Of a DNA stretch of 64,000 bases, positions 38,566 through 43,081 are shown piece by piece. The notes under the pieces were generated by a model. The model searched no databases. It was not told the DNA's origin and saw nothing but the letters and a program-made list of their open reading frames with translations. This DNA is from Dipteris shenzhenensis. Taxonomy: Eukaryota; Polypodiophyta; Polypodiopsida; Gleicheniales. The stretch lies in NCBI GenBank assembly GCA_047967505.1, contig CM106541.1. One strand, given 5' to 3'. The translations under genes were made by a program, and so were the position numbers. Position 1 is the stretch's first letter. Each line of letters begins with the position of its first letter.

Positions 38566-39822
38566 CACACCTTGGGTTTCACCCTTTCAGCTGTCAAGAA
38601 GCCCATTTAGATGCTCATGTAGGAAGTTATGCCATGGGATGCAGATGCCCATGACAAGCATGCATATAATCAACTTCCATCTTTGCAGTCCCAAGCTTCT
38701 TGCACTAGACGTGTACATGCAAGCATAGTGTCTGGGCGAGGTGCCATACATGTTGTTAATGCACGCATGCATGTATCATGAATACATGGGCCAATGGACA
38801 AGAGCACGGCCTTGCTCTTATGACCCCAAAGTCATAGCATGATCTGGCATTAATGATGGGGTTAGATCCAAGCCGTGTACCCTTTAAAAGGGGTCCTTAG
38901 GCTTCTTACACTAGACATGTCCATGCAAGCATAGTCTCTGGGCGAGGTGCCATACATGTTGATGCACGCATGCATGTGTCATGAACACATGGGCCAATGG
39001 ACAAGAGCACGGCCTTGCTCTTATGACCCCAAGGTCATAGCATGACCTGGCATTAATGATGGGGTTAGATCCAACCCGTGTACCCTTTAAAAGGGGTCAG
39101 TTGATACTTTATCACTATCCCTAGTGCCTTTACGCCCTTGGGTAAGTCTATAAATATGACTTAGGGATCATTTGTGGGATCCCTGGAATGGACTCCTTGG
39201 GATAACACAACCTAGGGCAGGCCCATGCCATGTTAGAGGCCTAACACCTCGACCCGTGAACTCCCATGATATGGGACAGATGAGGCCATGGGCGCGACTC
39301 GGTGCTTCGCTAACCTTATGCTCGTGGTGAGTTTGCCATCTCCCCCAAATCAGACTCACTAATCCTTGGTGGTTTTGCACGTTATGGCTTCAAAGTAGAT
39401 CTTGGACTACACCCAGGCTTGAGGTCAGCTACCCCGGACCTTGGGTGCCCGTTTCACCTGCAGTGTGATTCGAGTACGAACAAATTCTGCAAAGAGCACA
39501 AAAGGGAATCTCTGAGTCTGAGGGTCTTGAAAGAGAAAGGATTCAAAAGAGAAGATATTGAAAAGCTAAAGCAGCAAAAGCAGTGAAATTTGTTACACGA
39601 TACACACTTTCTTCCCACCATAAGACAGAAAATGCACATGCCATTAGGAGAAAACAGACTGAATGAAAACAAATTGCAGCTTCAAAAGTGAACAACTGGC
39701 CTGAGAACAATACCAGAAGATCCTGTCTGCAACTTGAGGCATGATCTAGCAGCTGTTGCACACAATCGTCCACATCAATCATGGCTCTTCCAAAGACATA
39801 CCATACAGGTAGTTTTGACATC
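7941..39822 (-). CDS. DPH2: DPH2, diphthamide biosynthesis subunit 2 (partial, six exons in window)
   Basis: Dph2 pairs with Dph1 in the cytosol. The 4Fe-4S heterodimer moves a 3-amino-3-carboxypropyl group from S-adenosylmethionine to a histidine of elongation factor 2, the first step of diphthamide synthesis. The exons, in coding order, are 39714-39822, 33223-33708, 8602-8675, 8418-8485, 8137-8252 and 7941-8047. Joined, they give about 319 residues in one open frame. Landmarks include FEYAYAIPSI, LGGLRWSLPE, MLTYNGSA, RAKDANIIGI, PAKLANFPE and VACAQTAMLDS then PVITPFEAVLAW, close to plant DPH2 as I know it. The Cys in VACAQT is at the position of a cluster ligand in this family. All introns are GT-AG. 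The amino-terminal exons and the exon with the expected WTG motif were not found. The intact frame suggests a working gene; identity is firm, full extent unknown. Confidence 0.92.
8137..8252 (-). CDS. DPH2: DPH2 exon (GKKSYTLAMGKPSPAKLANFPE block)
   Basis: 116 bp, two bases plus 38 codons. The acceptor is CTTTCAG and the donor GTCTGG. It begins with the end of the codon split after GTLGV and ends exactly with the Glu of NFPE, so the next exon starts in phase 0 with the conserved Cys-Asp. Confidence 0.92.
8418..8485 (-). CDS. DPH2: DPH2 exon (YYLVERAKDANIIGI block)
   Basis: 68 bp, one base plus 22 codons plus one base. The acceptor is TATACAG and the donor GTATGA. It encodes YYLVERAKDANIIGIVIGT, a strongly conserved DPH2 segment. 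Confidence 0.92.
8602..8675 (-). CDS. DPH2: DPH2 exon (VVRYD / KILRRR block)
   Basis: 74 bp, 24 codons plus two bases. The acceptor is TTTCCCAG and the donor GTAGGG. It encodes VVRYDPDMKSLLTDV then KILRR. It joins in phase 0 to MLTYNGSA of the exon at 33223-33708 across a 24,547-bp intron. Confidence 0.9.
8890..9800. mobile_element. Foldback-like element with imperfect long inverted repeats
   Basis: The left flank carries (g)cgagcttttt, tgagctttttt and again gcgagcttttttt at about 8910-8965, then a purine-rich stretch (9000-9190). The right flank carries the reverse complements: a pyrimidine-rich stretch (9460-9715), then aaaagctcac, aaaaaagctcatg and aaagctcacc (9721-9775). The centre is the near-perfect hairpin at 9237-9446. 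The mirrored layout is that of a foldback or large MITE-like element without a transposase. The outer ends are approximate, and no target-site duplication was identified. Confidence 0.6.
9237..9446. repeat. 210-bp near-perfect palindrome
   Basis: The arms meet at gcgct|agcgc (9345/9346). The left arm is 109 bp and the right arm 101 bp. The difference is mostly an 8-bp indel around gttatgaattcat versus gacaataac. Both outer ends are CCGG. As RNA it would form a hairpin about 100 bp long. Confidence 0.95.
9801..11670. other. Intron stretch, no gene recognised
   Basis: No transposon or host coding motif found on either strand. The longest open frame, 10537-10854 plus (105 codons), has no recognisable motif and no support from its neighbours. 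Confidence 0.4.
11674..11690 (+). promoter_or_regulatory. Primer-binding-site-like sequence
   Basis: The sequence ggtatcagagct resembles the plant retrotransposon primer site complementary to initiator methionine tRNA (TGGTATCAGAGC) but lacks the first T. No LTR end can be fixed just upstream, so this could be a relic or chance. The stretch 11691-12900 after it shows no readable gag or pol. Confidence 0.35.
12655..12672. repeat. Short (GA)n microsatellite
   Basis: About nine GA units (agagagagagagagag) in otherwise unassigned sequence. Confidence 0.8.
12925..13430 (+). pseudogene. LINE-A-related reverse transcriptase fragment
   Basis: IIHDTQTGFVQEPNIL and VLMDFKKAYDRMQW carry the LINE RT fingers and first catalytic Asp. 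After a stop near 13130 and frameshifts come FLFVVEALRYLL and FAHDTTLFVE, where the active-site box FADD reads FAHD. Spacing and order follow LINE-A1/A2, but the protein is clearly diverged, so it is an older or sister lineage. It ends where the small LTR at 13464 starts. Confidence 0.75.
13464..13685 (+). repeat. Small LTR, 222 bp
   Basis: Starts TGTAGGCC and ends CCTACA, giving perfect 5-bp inverted ends TGTAG/CTACA. It is followed after one base by a methionine-tRNA primer site. The start was chosen because it pairs with the end. A second copy was not found in the window, so this may be the 5' LTR of a broken or very short (TRIM-like) element. Confidence 0.65.
13687..13698 (+). promoter_or_regulatory. 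Primer binding site (initiator Met-tRNA type)
   Basis: TGGTATCAGAGC is the classical plant LTR-retrotransposon minus-strand primer site, complementary to the 3' end of initiator methionine tRNA. It lies one base after the LTR end. Confidence 0.85.
13699..14330 (+). other. Leader/internal stretch after the primer site, no gene recognised
   Basis: Rich in cagc/gctg motifs (tttgcagcaggctg and similar). Frames are short and broken, and no gag or pol motif is readable. A LINE-C-like fragment begins at its end. Confidence 0.4.
14335..14810 (+). pseudogene. LINE-C-like ORF2 C-terminal fragment
   Basis: Broken frames contain KELQSWDSVWD, HKWRSRFQLISEKK and a LILHKAMWTK-like end. They run parallel to the part of LINE-C1 at about 57210-57490 (LQTWDNMWD, RKWKTRFTLIWEKK). 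This is the region between RT and the C-terminal zinc finger in plant L1 elements. There are several stops. Confidence 0.6.
14811..15085. repeat. Cluster of CGTACG/CCGTAC words
   Basis: The word cgtac/gtacg occurs many times (gcgtacggg, accgtacgg, tccgtacac, ttccgtacat, gccgtacaa, accgtacgag), more than chance would give in this AT-leaning DNA. No coding sequence fits. A related ccgtacagctgtacc lies at 13990. Confidence 0.45.
15337..15525 (+). pseudogene. hAT-type BED zinc-finger fragment
   Basis: A 62-codon frame reads GRKKGEEWEFV, then CKCKYYPHKWDGG and TRIRAHFLRMTSLGVDPC. This matches the BED finger at the N-terminus of plant hAT transposases (W near the start, Cys pair, a G-x-TRIRAH block, GV-x-C). 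The DDE part is absent. A (CT)n run at 15318-15331 precedes it. It could also be an exapted host BED protein, but nothing supports that. Confidence 0.6.
15530..17088 (-). repeat. 3' LTR region of minus-strand chromovirus-2, left end unclear
   Basis: Reading on the minus strand, the pol stop is followed by a purine tract (aagagagggg, complement of 17091-17100) and then TGTCACGGGGGCG at 17088, a standard LTR start. The sequence down to about 15530 holds no coding motif and is taken as LTR, but its far end could not be fixed. It includes a 20-bp unit present twice in tandem near 16630-16669 and two copies of ctctagggggccca near 16850-16880. Confidence 0.55.
17089..17376 (-). other. Chromovirus-2 3' untranslated stretch with purine tract
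   Basis: Between the pol stop (17377) and the LTR start (17088). Contains the purine tract at 17089-17100 that would prime plus-strand DNA synthesis. Confidence 0.6.
17377..18056 (-). pseudogene. Chromovirus-2 integrase C-terminus with chromodomain
   Basis: An open frame of about 223 codons, truncated at its N-terminal side by LINE-B1. Visible blocks are KWVESLEEAYKKIK, EGDWVLLRFQK, LNMRYYGPFQV, IDNAFHVSLLK and the chromodomain part (PEQILAHRDRKLKDKA, YLVKFQNYP, DAKWMEE). The C-terminal tail is long and Ser/Thr-rich. It would tether integrase to chromatin. The upstream integrase core, RNase H and RT are missing. The frame is intact, so this is a younger insertion than gypsy-2. Confidence 0.9.
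18057..18848 (+). pseudogene. LINE-B1 endonuclease end and RT N-terminal part
   Basis: An open frame of 263 codons. GSSVVDYIM and GVDHTYLFFS are the late APE endonuclease motifs (conserved Asp, Asp-His). They are followed by a linker with WYDDECKALRRQLR and YRRLVRRKN, typical of the region before RT in RTE/I-type LINEs. Endonuclease would nick the target DNA. The N-terminal endonuclease part is missing through 5' truncation. Confidence 0.8.
18862..19660 (+). pseudogene. LINE-B1 RT fingers and palm, frameshifted
   Basis: Read in shifting frames: NTISPIHKAGDPMSPENYK (19110-19170), then GTMDHILTLRRIIEEA and YCCFVDFRKAFDT with the first catalytic Asp (19296-19400), LGYDQEIIWAIM, and VKQGCPLSPTLFGLYIDEL (19548-19605). 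Frames change near 19215 and 19480 and at a G8 run (19623-19630), after which a TAG appears. Confidence 0.85.
19661..19675 (+). other. Deletion site that removed the RT active-site YADD
   Basis: In LINE-B2 (minus, about 35985-36010) the stretch after ATTGCTTTATG encodes ADDVALLSS. In LINE-B1 the matching attgctatatg (19662-19672) is followed at once by tcttcatc. About 20 bp holding the two catalytic Asp codons are gone. Confidence 0.8.
19673..20950 (+). pseudogene. LINE-B1 RT thumb and C-terminal zinc finger
   Basis: Two open stretches split by a TAG near 19979. The first has FCKSHDLKFNLGKTKVMIF and SYTYLGVIFS (RT thumb entry). The second (316 codons) has the long C-terminal domain ending in CTLCDTQEVESEKHFIFMC, a C-x2-C-...-H-x4-C finger found at the end of such LINEs. 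The same finger recurs in LINE-B2, B3 and, diverged, B4. Confidence 0.88.
20951..21453 (+). other. LINE-B1 3' untranslated region, hairpin and CTTT tail
   Basis: After the stop, sequence shared with LINE-B6 and B7 appears near the end: tggtgtggatgcttgttt, tagctccac, agtctcatagaccc, then ttcttc-c-gaagac (21412-21424, a short stem), tttattataataaa and CTTT repeats. The hairpin and tail probably form the 3' end recognised by its own RT (inference from LINE biology). Confidence 0.75.
21813..22860 (+). pseudogene. LINE-A1 ORF1 (RNA-binding protein) with damaged zinc knuckle
   Basis: The first part (to 22301) is a 162-codon frame with WMLATLPPDLTPQFKHVRLW and FIKFLGLPQVYHRLLHVIGE, like the N-terminal domain of plant LINE ORF1 proteins. 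In another frame follows QCRIYKTRGHFAKDC, a CCHC knuckle in which the second Cys is Tyr. A Pro-rich linker comes next (22400-22860). ORF1 would coat LINE RNA. A stop at about 22299 and a frame change separate the two parts. Confidence 0.75.
22900..24160 (+). pseudogene. LINE-A1 endonuclease (APE) region, broken
   Basis: EDIVPSTFGEAVIGKP and a TSSRR end mark the ORF1/ORF2 border (22970-23186), matching LINE-A2. Then come RIVSWNIQGL (23184-23215), GLLNLYAPNNRGDR, RGDFNMVELPSDKKGG (23600-23650) and VSTSDHF (23880-23900), which keeps the catalytic Asp-His. There are at least four frameshifts and stops between 23220 and 23830. Confidence 0.82.
24160..25400 (+). pseudogene. LINE-A1 reverse transcriptase
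   Basis: A 191-codon frame (24348-24923) carries FTNLEFRTALLALHKGQCPG, EGLIHLIPKGGC, ITLLGTSYKILAKAI and LIHDTQTGFVHGRS. Next come DFEKAYDKVDW in a shifted frame (24970-25000) and a frame (24996-25382) with SVHQGCPLAPFLF and the active site as ELADDIAIFLEAS (LADD for the usual FADD). This domain makes cDNA from LINE RNA on nicked target DNA. Confidence 0.87.
25241..25974 (+). repeat. Tandem duplication inside LINE-A1 (362/372 bp)
   Basis: 25241-25602 and 25603-25974 are near-identical and join with no spacer. Each starts gctcagacgagaag and ends gtggttgtgaac. The second copy keeps 10 bp (tcggtttggg region) that the first lacks. Each copy carries the LADD active-site box, so the RT palm is duplicated. 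Confidence 0.92.
26223..26230 (+). repeat. Target-site duplication of LINE-A2, left copy
   Basis: aagctttc, repeated at 30715-30722. Removing everything from 26231 to 30722 joins the LINE-A1 reading (HNIQAF ... SSWGDWMD) smoothly. The first two A may belong to the poly(A) tail. Confidence 0.75.
26450..27301 (+). pseudogene. LINE-A2 APE endonuclease domain, 283 codons open
   Basis: Starts MRIASCNIQGLGD. Conserved points are the Asn in CNIQG, the Glu in LQEHKL, GFLNLYAPNNRGDR, GGDFNMVEAP and SWSNHR. The final Asp-His pair, SDH in LINE-A1, is SHH here (VSTSHHF), so one catalytic acid is lost although the frame is intact. It ends with a TAG at 27299-27301 shortly before RT. Confidence 0.88.
27302..28570 (+). 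pseudogene. LINE-A2 reverse transcriptase, frameshifted
   Basis: FTNTEFKTALSALHKGKCP (27775-27835), ILAKAISIRLQPLLPDLIHD (27930-27990), LLLDFKKAYDRVDWGLLEG (28094-28150) with the first Asp, and ELPDDTAIFIEAS (28400-28440), where the active site box is PDD with a changed second residue. Part of the palm before it (HQGCPLAP in LINE-A1) reads RQACPL-like and frameshifted near 28270. Several deletions relative to LINE-A1 (for example 27880-27900). Confidence 0.85.
28571..30640 (+). pseudogene. LINE-A2 C-terminal domain and zinc finger
   Basis: An open frame of 233 codons (28733-29434) runs NQVLLATAWFVCSCW, PVRNFAWSGLDG, CEGGLNIIDPDLQ, PWKDFFFGRIQ, WIFTSAPL, QWSKWERGPAY. Further frames carry the region up to a finger seen as CPRCHSAES (30040-30065) and the end HIWRARCTEALDG ... 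RVWRGSPFF. This domain follows RT in plant L1 elements. Stops at 29432 and near 29783 and frameshifts near 29990 and 30060 break it. Confidence 0.82.
30641..30714 (+). other. LINE-A2 3' end and A-rich tail
   Basis: The family 3' signature, catgatgta...gagcttgctc...acttaatagaagtct-ttttt(gc), followed by interrupted A-runs. The same signature closes LINE-A1 (32345-32447) and, on the minus strand, LINE-A3 and LINE-A5. Confidence 0.85.
30715..30722 (+). repeat. Target-site duplication of LINE-A2, right copy
   Basis: aagctttc, pair of 26223-26230. Confidence 0.75.
30723..32447 (+). mobile_element. LINE-A1, 3' part after the LINE-A2 insertion
   Basis: Resumes exactly where LINE-A1 stopped: WMDSARWIFTSARLKSPS, QPIMWNESILDEQ, QWSRWERGPATS (30747-31154), then in other frames LFGGVPIKFL, FWLSIHGGIAVNRWRPRFGADP, the finger CSSAVESIHRCLWDC (31736-31780), HIWRARCTEALDGSQ, and EWRGSPFFLE (32232-32262). 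It ends with the family 3' signature and a short A-run near 32440-32447. No target-site duplication for LINE-A1 was found. Confidence 0.85.
32448..33222. other. DPH2 intron sequence, nothing recognised
   Basis: Unique-looking intron DNA leading to the donor site of the exon at 33223-33708. No transposon motif found on either strand. Confidence 0.5.
33223..33708 (-). CDS. DPH2: DPH2 large exon (FEYAYAIPSI to MLTYNGSA)
   Basis: 486 bp, exactly 162 codons, phase 0 at both ends. The acceptor CAAGCAG precedes VLFDFEYAYAIPSIK. The middle is a variable, Ser/Glu/Asn-rich linker. The end is LGGLRWSLPEHCKLKD then WVGLEGPALTNIMLTYNGSA. The donor is GTAGGT. A GT four bases further on would break the frame. 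Two near-adjacent Cys pairs (NKCCLD, SCGCEQ) lie in the linker and are probably not cluster ligands. Confidence 0.93.
33960..34388. repeat. C/T-rich minisatellite
   Basis: An extremely strand-biased stretch (plus strand almost all C, T and some G). The motif gccctgctccttcgcctc recurs near 34124, 34223, 34301 and, changed, 34350, mixed with ctctgcccctcc. Spacing is irregular (about 50-100 bp). The long Gly/Arg or Pro/Leu open frames across it are composition artefacts. It abuts LINE-B3 directly. Confidence 0.8.
34389..34760 (-). pseudogene. LINE-B3, C-terminal zinc-finger fragment
   Basis: On the minus strand: HITAEGFIDPP, LRISLG, FRVSSHRLCIESGRAE, then CTLCDMQEVETEEHFIFRC and YYEIRGRFYCLFRDS. 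This closely follows LINE-B1 20535-20860. The copy lacks the RT part and the 3' tail and stops at the minisatellite. Confidence 0.85.
34761..36250 (-). pseudogene. LINE-B2, RT to C-terminal finger
   Basis: In minus-strand order: LGYDQEIIWVVMALYERV and GVKQGCPLPPTLFGLYIDEL (36238-36060), the active-site region with ADDVALLSSS in a shifted frame (about 36010-35970), SREYASLARLERQCFRSQIV then a 119-codon frame (35742-35383), and LRIAIGQMRVSSHQLRIETG with the finger CRLCTMGTVETEEHFLCLC (35230-35080). A deletion relative to LINE-B1 removes the DPQTKGLLFDSL part near 35700. It keeps the YADD-box codons that LINE-B1 has lost. Confidence 0.85.
36320..36980 (+). pseudogene. LINE-A4, endonuclease/RT-linker fragment
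   Basis: Plus strand: CGTICIAPGVSTSDQF (36430-36480), HIWVSHMQGGVL (36575-36615) and ARESFW-like and IGRDGVLQLDPNAIMHIASDF stretches up to 36975. This corresponds to LINE-A1 about 23830-24420. Asp-His of the endonuclease is Asp-Gln. It lies against LINE-B2 in opposite orientation. Confidence 0.75.
37170..37190 (+). promoter_or_regulatory. Weak primer-site-like sequence
   Basis: tttggtatcacagctttg resembles the methionine-tRNA primer site (TGGTATCAGAGC) with one inserted/changed position. No LTR ends were recognised around it. Confidence 0.25.
37671..37778. repeat. Inverted repeat with (CT)n/(AG)n arms
   Basis: The left arm 37671-37712 (ctcgataaggggtttctcta... then CT repeats) pairs with the right arm 37735-37778 with about three mismatches in 42 positions. 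The loop is an ATTT-repeat of about 22 bp. It could be a small MITE or two LINE tails in inverted order. No flanking duplication identified. Confidence 0.85.
38496..38571. repeat. (CT)n(TA)n compound microsatellite
   Basis: About 23 CT units then about 11 TA units and ACACAC. The Ser/Leu and Tyr/Ile open frames over it are artefacts. Confidence 0.95.
38695..39098. repeat. Two-copy tandem duplication, about 206-bp unit
   Basis: Unit 38695-38900 and unit 38901-39098 share gcttctt-cactagac, gcaagcatagt-tctgggcgagg, gcacggccttgctcttatg and accctttaaaaggggtc. They differ at roughly a dozen sites plus a 3-bp and other small indels. Each contains the palindrome ctttaaaag. Confidence 0.9.
39099..39713. 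other. DPH2 intron sequence, nothing recognised
   Basis: Contains tctataaata (39149-39158) and several palindromic words but no readable gene. It may be part of an unrecognised LTR. Confidence 0.35.
39714..39822 (-). CDS. DPH2: DPH2 exon (SKLPVWYVFGRA block)
   Basis: 109 bp, one base plus 36 codons. The acceptor is CTCCATAG and the donor GTATTG. It encodes MSKLPVWYVFGRAMIDVDDC and ends RQDLL, which joins to VLFDFEYAYA of the next exon. In the family this block follows the HYGH-C metal-binding segment, whose exon I could not find in 39823-64000. Confidence 0.9.
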
Positions 39823-40285
39823 CTATGGAGGCATTCAAAAATTCACATAAGAACCTAAAAGGCAAGCTTCAGAGGCAGACCTTCCCACAATGAAAGATAG
39901 ACAAATTATTAGATACCCATTGACATGTTAAAGGTAACTGCACCAAAAGATAGCCAAATAATGCACATAACAAGAACAGACTTCAAACACCTTTCATATT
40001 AGTTGAGCTCCACCATGAAGCTTTGCAAAAGCACAGACAAACACATGTATAGTCTTTCATGGTGGACATTCTTGAGCAGCTCAGAAACATGCAACTTCCA
40101 ACATACAAAAGATAAGCACGCATGTAATGACGTAGATTCTTCTCTTTAAATAGCCCATATGTATGTGATGCTCAGTAACTTCAACATATCGTATATGCTT
40201 TAGATCATGTGTAAGAAAAGTGTGACAAATTCAGAAAAAGAACCATTTCAGAATCAACCAGCCAAAAATCATGTAAAGGGGCATG
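39823..40285. other. DPH2 intron sequence, nothing recognised
   Basis: AT-rich intron DNA between the exon at 39714-39822 and the LINE-A3 insertion. No exon of the HYGH segment could be fitted. Confidence 0.5.
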
Positions 40286-40301
40286 TATCATTCACACATC
40301 T
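40286..40301. repeat. Target-site duplication of LINE-A3, left copy
   Basis: tatcattcacacatct, identical to 42031-42046. Confidence 0.95.
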
Positions 40302-42030
40302 TCTTCTTTTTTTCACAAAAATAGACTATGAATAAAACTGGTGAAAGCAAGCTCAAGGCGGTAATACATCATGATGTGCATTAAAAAAAAAACTCCTCAA
40401 GAAGAGGTACAAAATAGCCAAGGTTGAGGCTGAAAATGGCATCTCAGCCCTATGGAAGACTCAGAGAAGAAGGGGGAGTCCCTCCATTCCCTAAGGAAAG
40501 CAGCCCTCCTAGCAGAAGCTGCTCGAGAGGACCCCTGCATGCCCTTCTAGATGGTCATCAGTGTTGTGTAGTGTATGTCCATGTACTGGCCATAGTCTGA
40601 GTGGGGTGAACCTCGGATCCATCCAATGCCTATGTGTACATGGCTCTCCATATATGCCACGCTGATATGCTCGCTAGTATCTCCCAAGAAGAGTCCACCG
40701 CGGTATGCACATCCCTGAAGGGTGAGGCAAGAACATCGTCCAGAGAACATGGCTCAATCAAGTGTCGTCTGATAGCTATAGCCCATGATGAGTCATGCCT
40801 CTCAAAGAAGACCTAAGGTCCCGAAAGGGAAACCCAAGCAACTGAGGCCCAAGTCATGAAGAAGGGGGAATGTGCAAAAGAACTGAAAATCCTAGCAACC
40901 CCTTCCATATAACCCCTGCCTCTCTACAATCCCATAAACAATGCTGAATAGTCTACACCCACAGCAGCATAGCAACGGGGACAAGTAGGAACAGCCCCAA
41001 ACCTAGATCTCCACAGGTTCACTACAATCCCACCATGAATAGAAATCCAGAAAAAGAGAGTGCTTTTCTATTCCTGTGGGATTTCCAAAGTCTCCTTCAA
41101 AACCTTTTTTGCAGATTAGCAGAAATATGAAAGACATCCCAATGAAGATCTCTGCAGGGCCTCCAATCTCTACAACTGAGCTGAAATCTCCTAGCATTAC
41201 GAACCGTATAACAAAAGAAGGGGGGGCTCTTCTCTCAGTGCCCTTTGTCAATTCACTCCCACTCTCCTAGGTCAATGAGAAGAACCCAGTGGTCCACCAT
41301 GCTCATCCAAAATACTATCGCTCTAGATGAGTGGCTTCCTATCAATCTCTTCACGAGAGGAAGGGGGAACCCTCCAAAGAGTACTCTTGAAGCTGGCCCA
41401 TGCTTTCAGGATAGCTGCCATGAGAGGGGAGGAAGGAGATCTGAAATGGGCTGAAGTGAAGACCCATCTGGTACTGTCCATCCAGTCTCCTCCCGAAGAC
41501 AATGTGCATGACTGTATGCTGCAAATAAAAAAGTCCTTCCACGGCTCGTTCCCAAGTATAAGTCCCCTCACAACCATCTTGTAGAGCTGGAAGATGACAT
41601 TCTGGATGCCACACCACAGACGCTCACTTCTTTTCGGACAGCATTGGATTTATTTTGCGCTGTTGTGGGGTGGCACATACTAATTGGCATAAATCAATTG
41701 GCTTTTGGATCAATGATGACGAGGACACTCCAATTTGGGGAAGTGACTTAGGATCCACTTGGATTGAGAGGGGAGTTTCTGTCAGATACTTGGGATGCCA
41801 GGTTGGCTTGGGCATCTCTTCGACACAACAATTTGCTCCAATGTTGGAGAGCATAAGGAGAAAGCTCCTTTTTTGGGGCTCTGTCAAGATTGACCTTGCC
41901 TCTAGAGTAGCCGTGGTCAACCAGGTCCTTTGGCCACGACATGGTTTGTTTGTCCTTGCTGGTGTCACTCAAGAGATTGCATCACTCAGCCTAAGAGACC
42001 CATAAGGAATTTTATATGGAGTGGACAAGA
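40302..42030 (-). mobile_element. LINE-A3, 5'-inverted (twin-primed) insertion
   Basis: Flanked by a perfect 16-bp duplication. The part 40302-41585 is on the minus strand and gives the LINE-A C-terminal region (MVVRGLILGNEPWKDFF, WVFTSAHFRSPSSPL, down to REWRDSPFF) and the 3' signature with a T-rich end at 40302-40315. The part 41590-42030 is on the plus strand and gives the segment just upstream in the LINE (active-site end, SFRTALDLFC, RRKLLFWGS, PIRNFIWSGQD). About 35 codons between the two are missing. This is the structure made by twin priming in L1 retrotransposition. Confidence 0.92.
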
Positions 42031-42046
42031 TATCATTCACACATCT
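42031..42046. repeat. Target-site duplication of LINE-A3, right copy
   Basis: tatcattcacacatct, identical to 40286-40301. Confidence 0.95.
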
Positions 42047-42267
42047 AACTTGAAACCACATGGAAATTTGTGTGAAGGAAGCAAGGGAAGGGGACCACGG
42101 GGTGGGAAGAGAGGGGCGATTAACTTCATAAAATCATGTAGATACATCTGAGATGGGTGAAATAGGCCAAGAGATGTCACATCAGAGATTGAGGGCCTTG
42201 TGTCTCTACAGCATGTCTGAGATCTACCACTTTCACCCTTGACTCACCGCCATGGGGTGGATTGATG
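42047..42267. other. Intron or intergenic stretch, nothing recognised
   Basis: Short stretch between LINE-A3 and the tail of LINE-B4. No coding motif. Confidence 0.4.
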
Positions 42268-43049
42268 GAGAGAGAGAAGAAGAAGAAGAAGAAGAATATA
42301 TTATCGTCCTCTGAAGACCAAAACCGGCCTATGGGACCTGGGCAATACAATATCACAAGTACATGAAAGCTCCTCCCGAAGATGGGAGGGTGGAAAGAGA
42401 AACCACCTTCTAGGATTCAGGTGGATTCCTATGCTTGAAGAGCTTATACACAAATGTTCCTAAAGCTGAAGGTGACCCTTTATGCAGCAAATCAGCCAGT
42501 TTGTTATGTCCCTCAAGGAGGTGATTGAACTCTTCCCTAATGTGTGCATAGTGAGGGCATATCATTACCATGTGTTCTTTTGTTTCAACCATACCTTGAT
42601 CACATAGTTGGCATATTCTACTCTCCCTTGGCATCTTTTTCCATCCCCCTGTTTCTATTTGCAGCTGGTGTGATCGGGTGCGAAGTGAGGCTAAAGCCCT
42701 CCGTTTATGCACTGCTATAGGTGTACATATGTACTTCTGCGTTGTTGTCTCCCTTCCTGTATAAATTGACCAATATTCGGGGTTGATATATGTGCGATAG
42801 TACTCAAATTTATCTTTGTTTTCTGCTGTTTGCCATTTCCTGTGTAGTGCATTCAGCAGGTCATAATGAAAAGCCTCTTCATCAATCTCCTCTGAAGAGT
42901 AGTTTAAATACTCTTCTACTTCCCACTTCTTGAACCATTTTTTTAGGTCCTGTGCCCATCCGGATGTCAAAATCTTGCCCTTGTTTGTCTTTTGAAGCTT
43001 CTGACTTTCATTCCATGCTCTCTTTGGTAGCCTTTCATTATCCATGCAC

Positions 43050-43052
<3 letters not shown>
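42268..43052 (-). mobile_element. LINE-B4, 3' end copy with open C-terminal frame and CTT/CT tail
   Basis: Minus strand. The body starts right after the CT tail of LINE-B5, runs through a zinc-finger frame, then 3' untranslated sequence, the stem gtcttc-a-gaggac (42306-42318) and a (CTT)n(CT)n tail at 42268-42297. It is related to LINE-B1 but clearly diverged. Confidence 0.75.
42410..43045 (-). pseudogene. LINE-B4 C-terminal domain, 211 codons without a stop
   Basis: Starts at an internal Met (MDNERLPKRAWNESQ) and is open to TGA. It contains LRTRSHQLQIETGGWKK and the finger CQLCDQGMVETKEHMVMIC with YAHIREEF after it, parallel to LINE-B1 CTLCDTQEVESEKHFIFMC. This is the C-terminal end of LINE ORF2, not a complete protein. 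That it is undamaged while RT is absent suggests a recent, heavily 5'-truncated insertion. The frame also reads through the neighbouring CT tail as Leu-Ser repeats, which is not biological. Confidence 0.75.

Positions 43053-43081
<29 letters not shown>

Larger units (their letters stand above)
33709..39713 (-). other. DPH2: DPH2 intron of 6.0 kb
   Basis: Between donor CTG|GTATTG at 39714 and acceptor CAAGCAG at 33708, phase 0. It holds a C/T minisatellite, two LINE-B copies, a LINE-A scrap, an inverted repeat and a tandem duplication. Unlike in the 24.5-kb intron, its LINE-B copies are in the same orientation as the gene. Confidence 0.88.

Noticed and set aside
38332-38728. Open frames with long Leu/Ser and Tyr/Ile runs
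   Set aside because: They read through the CT/TA microsatellite.
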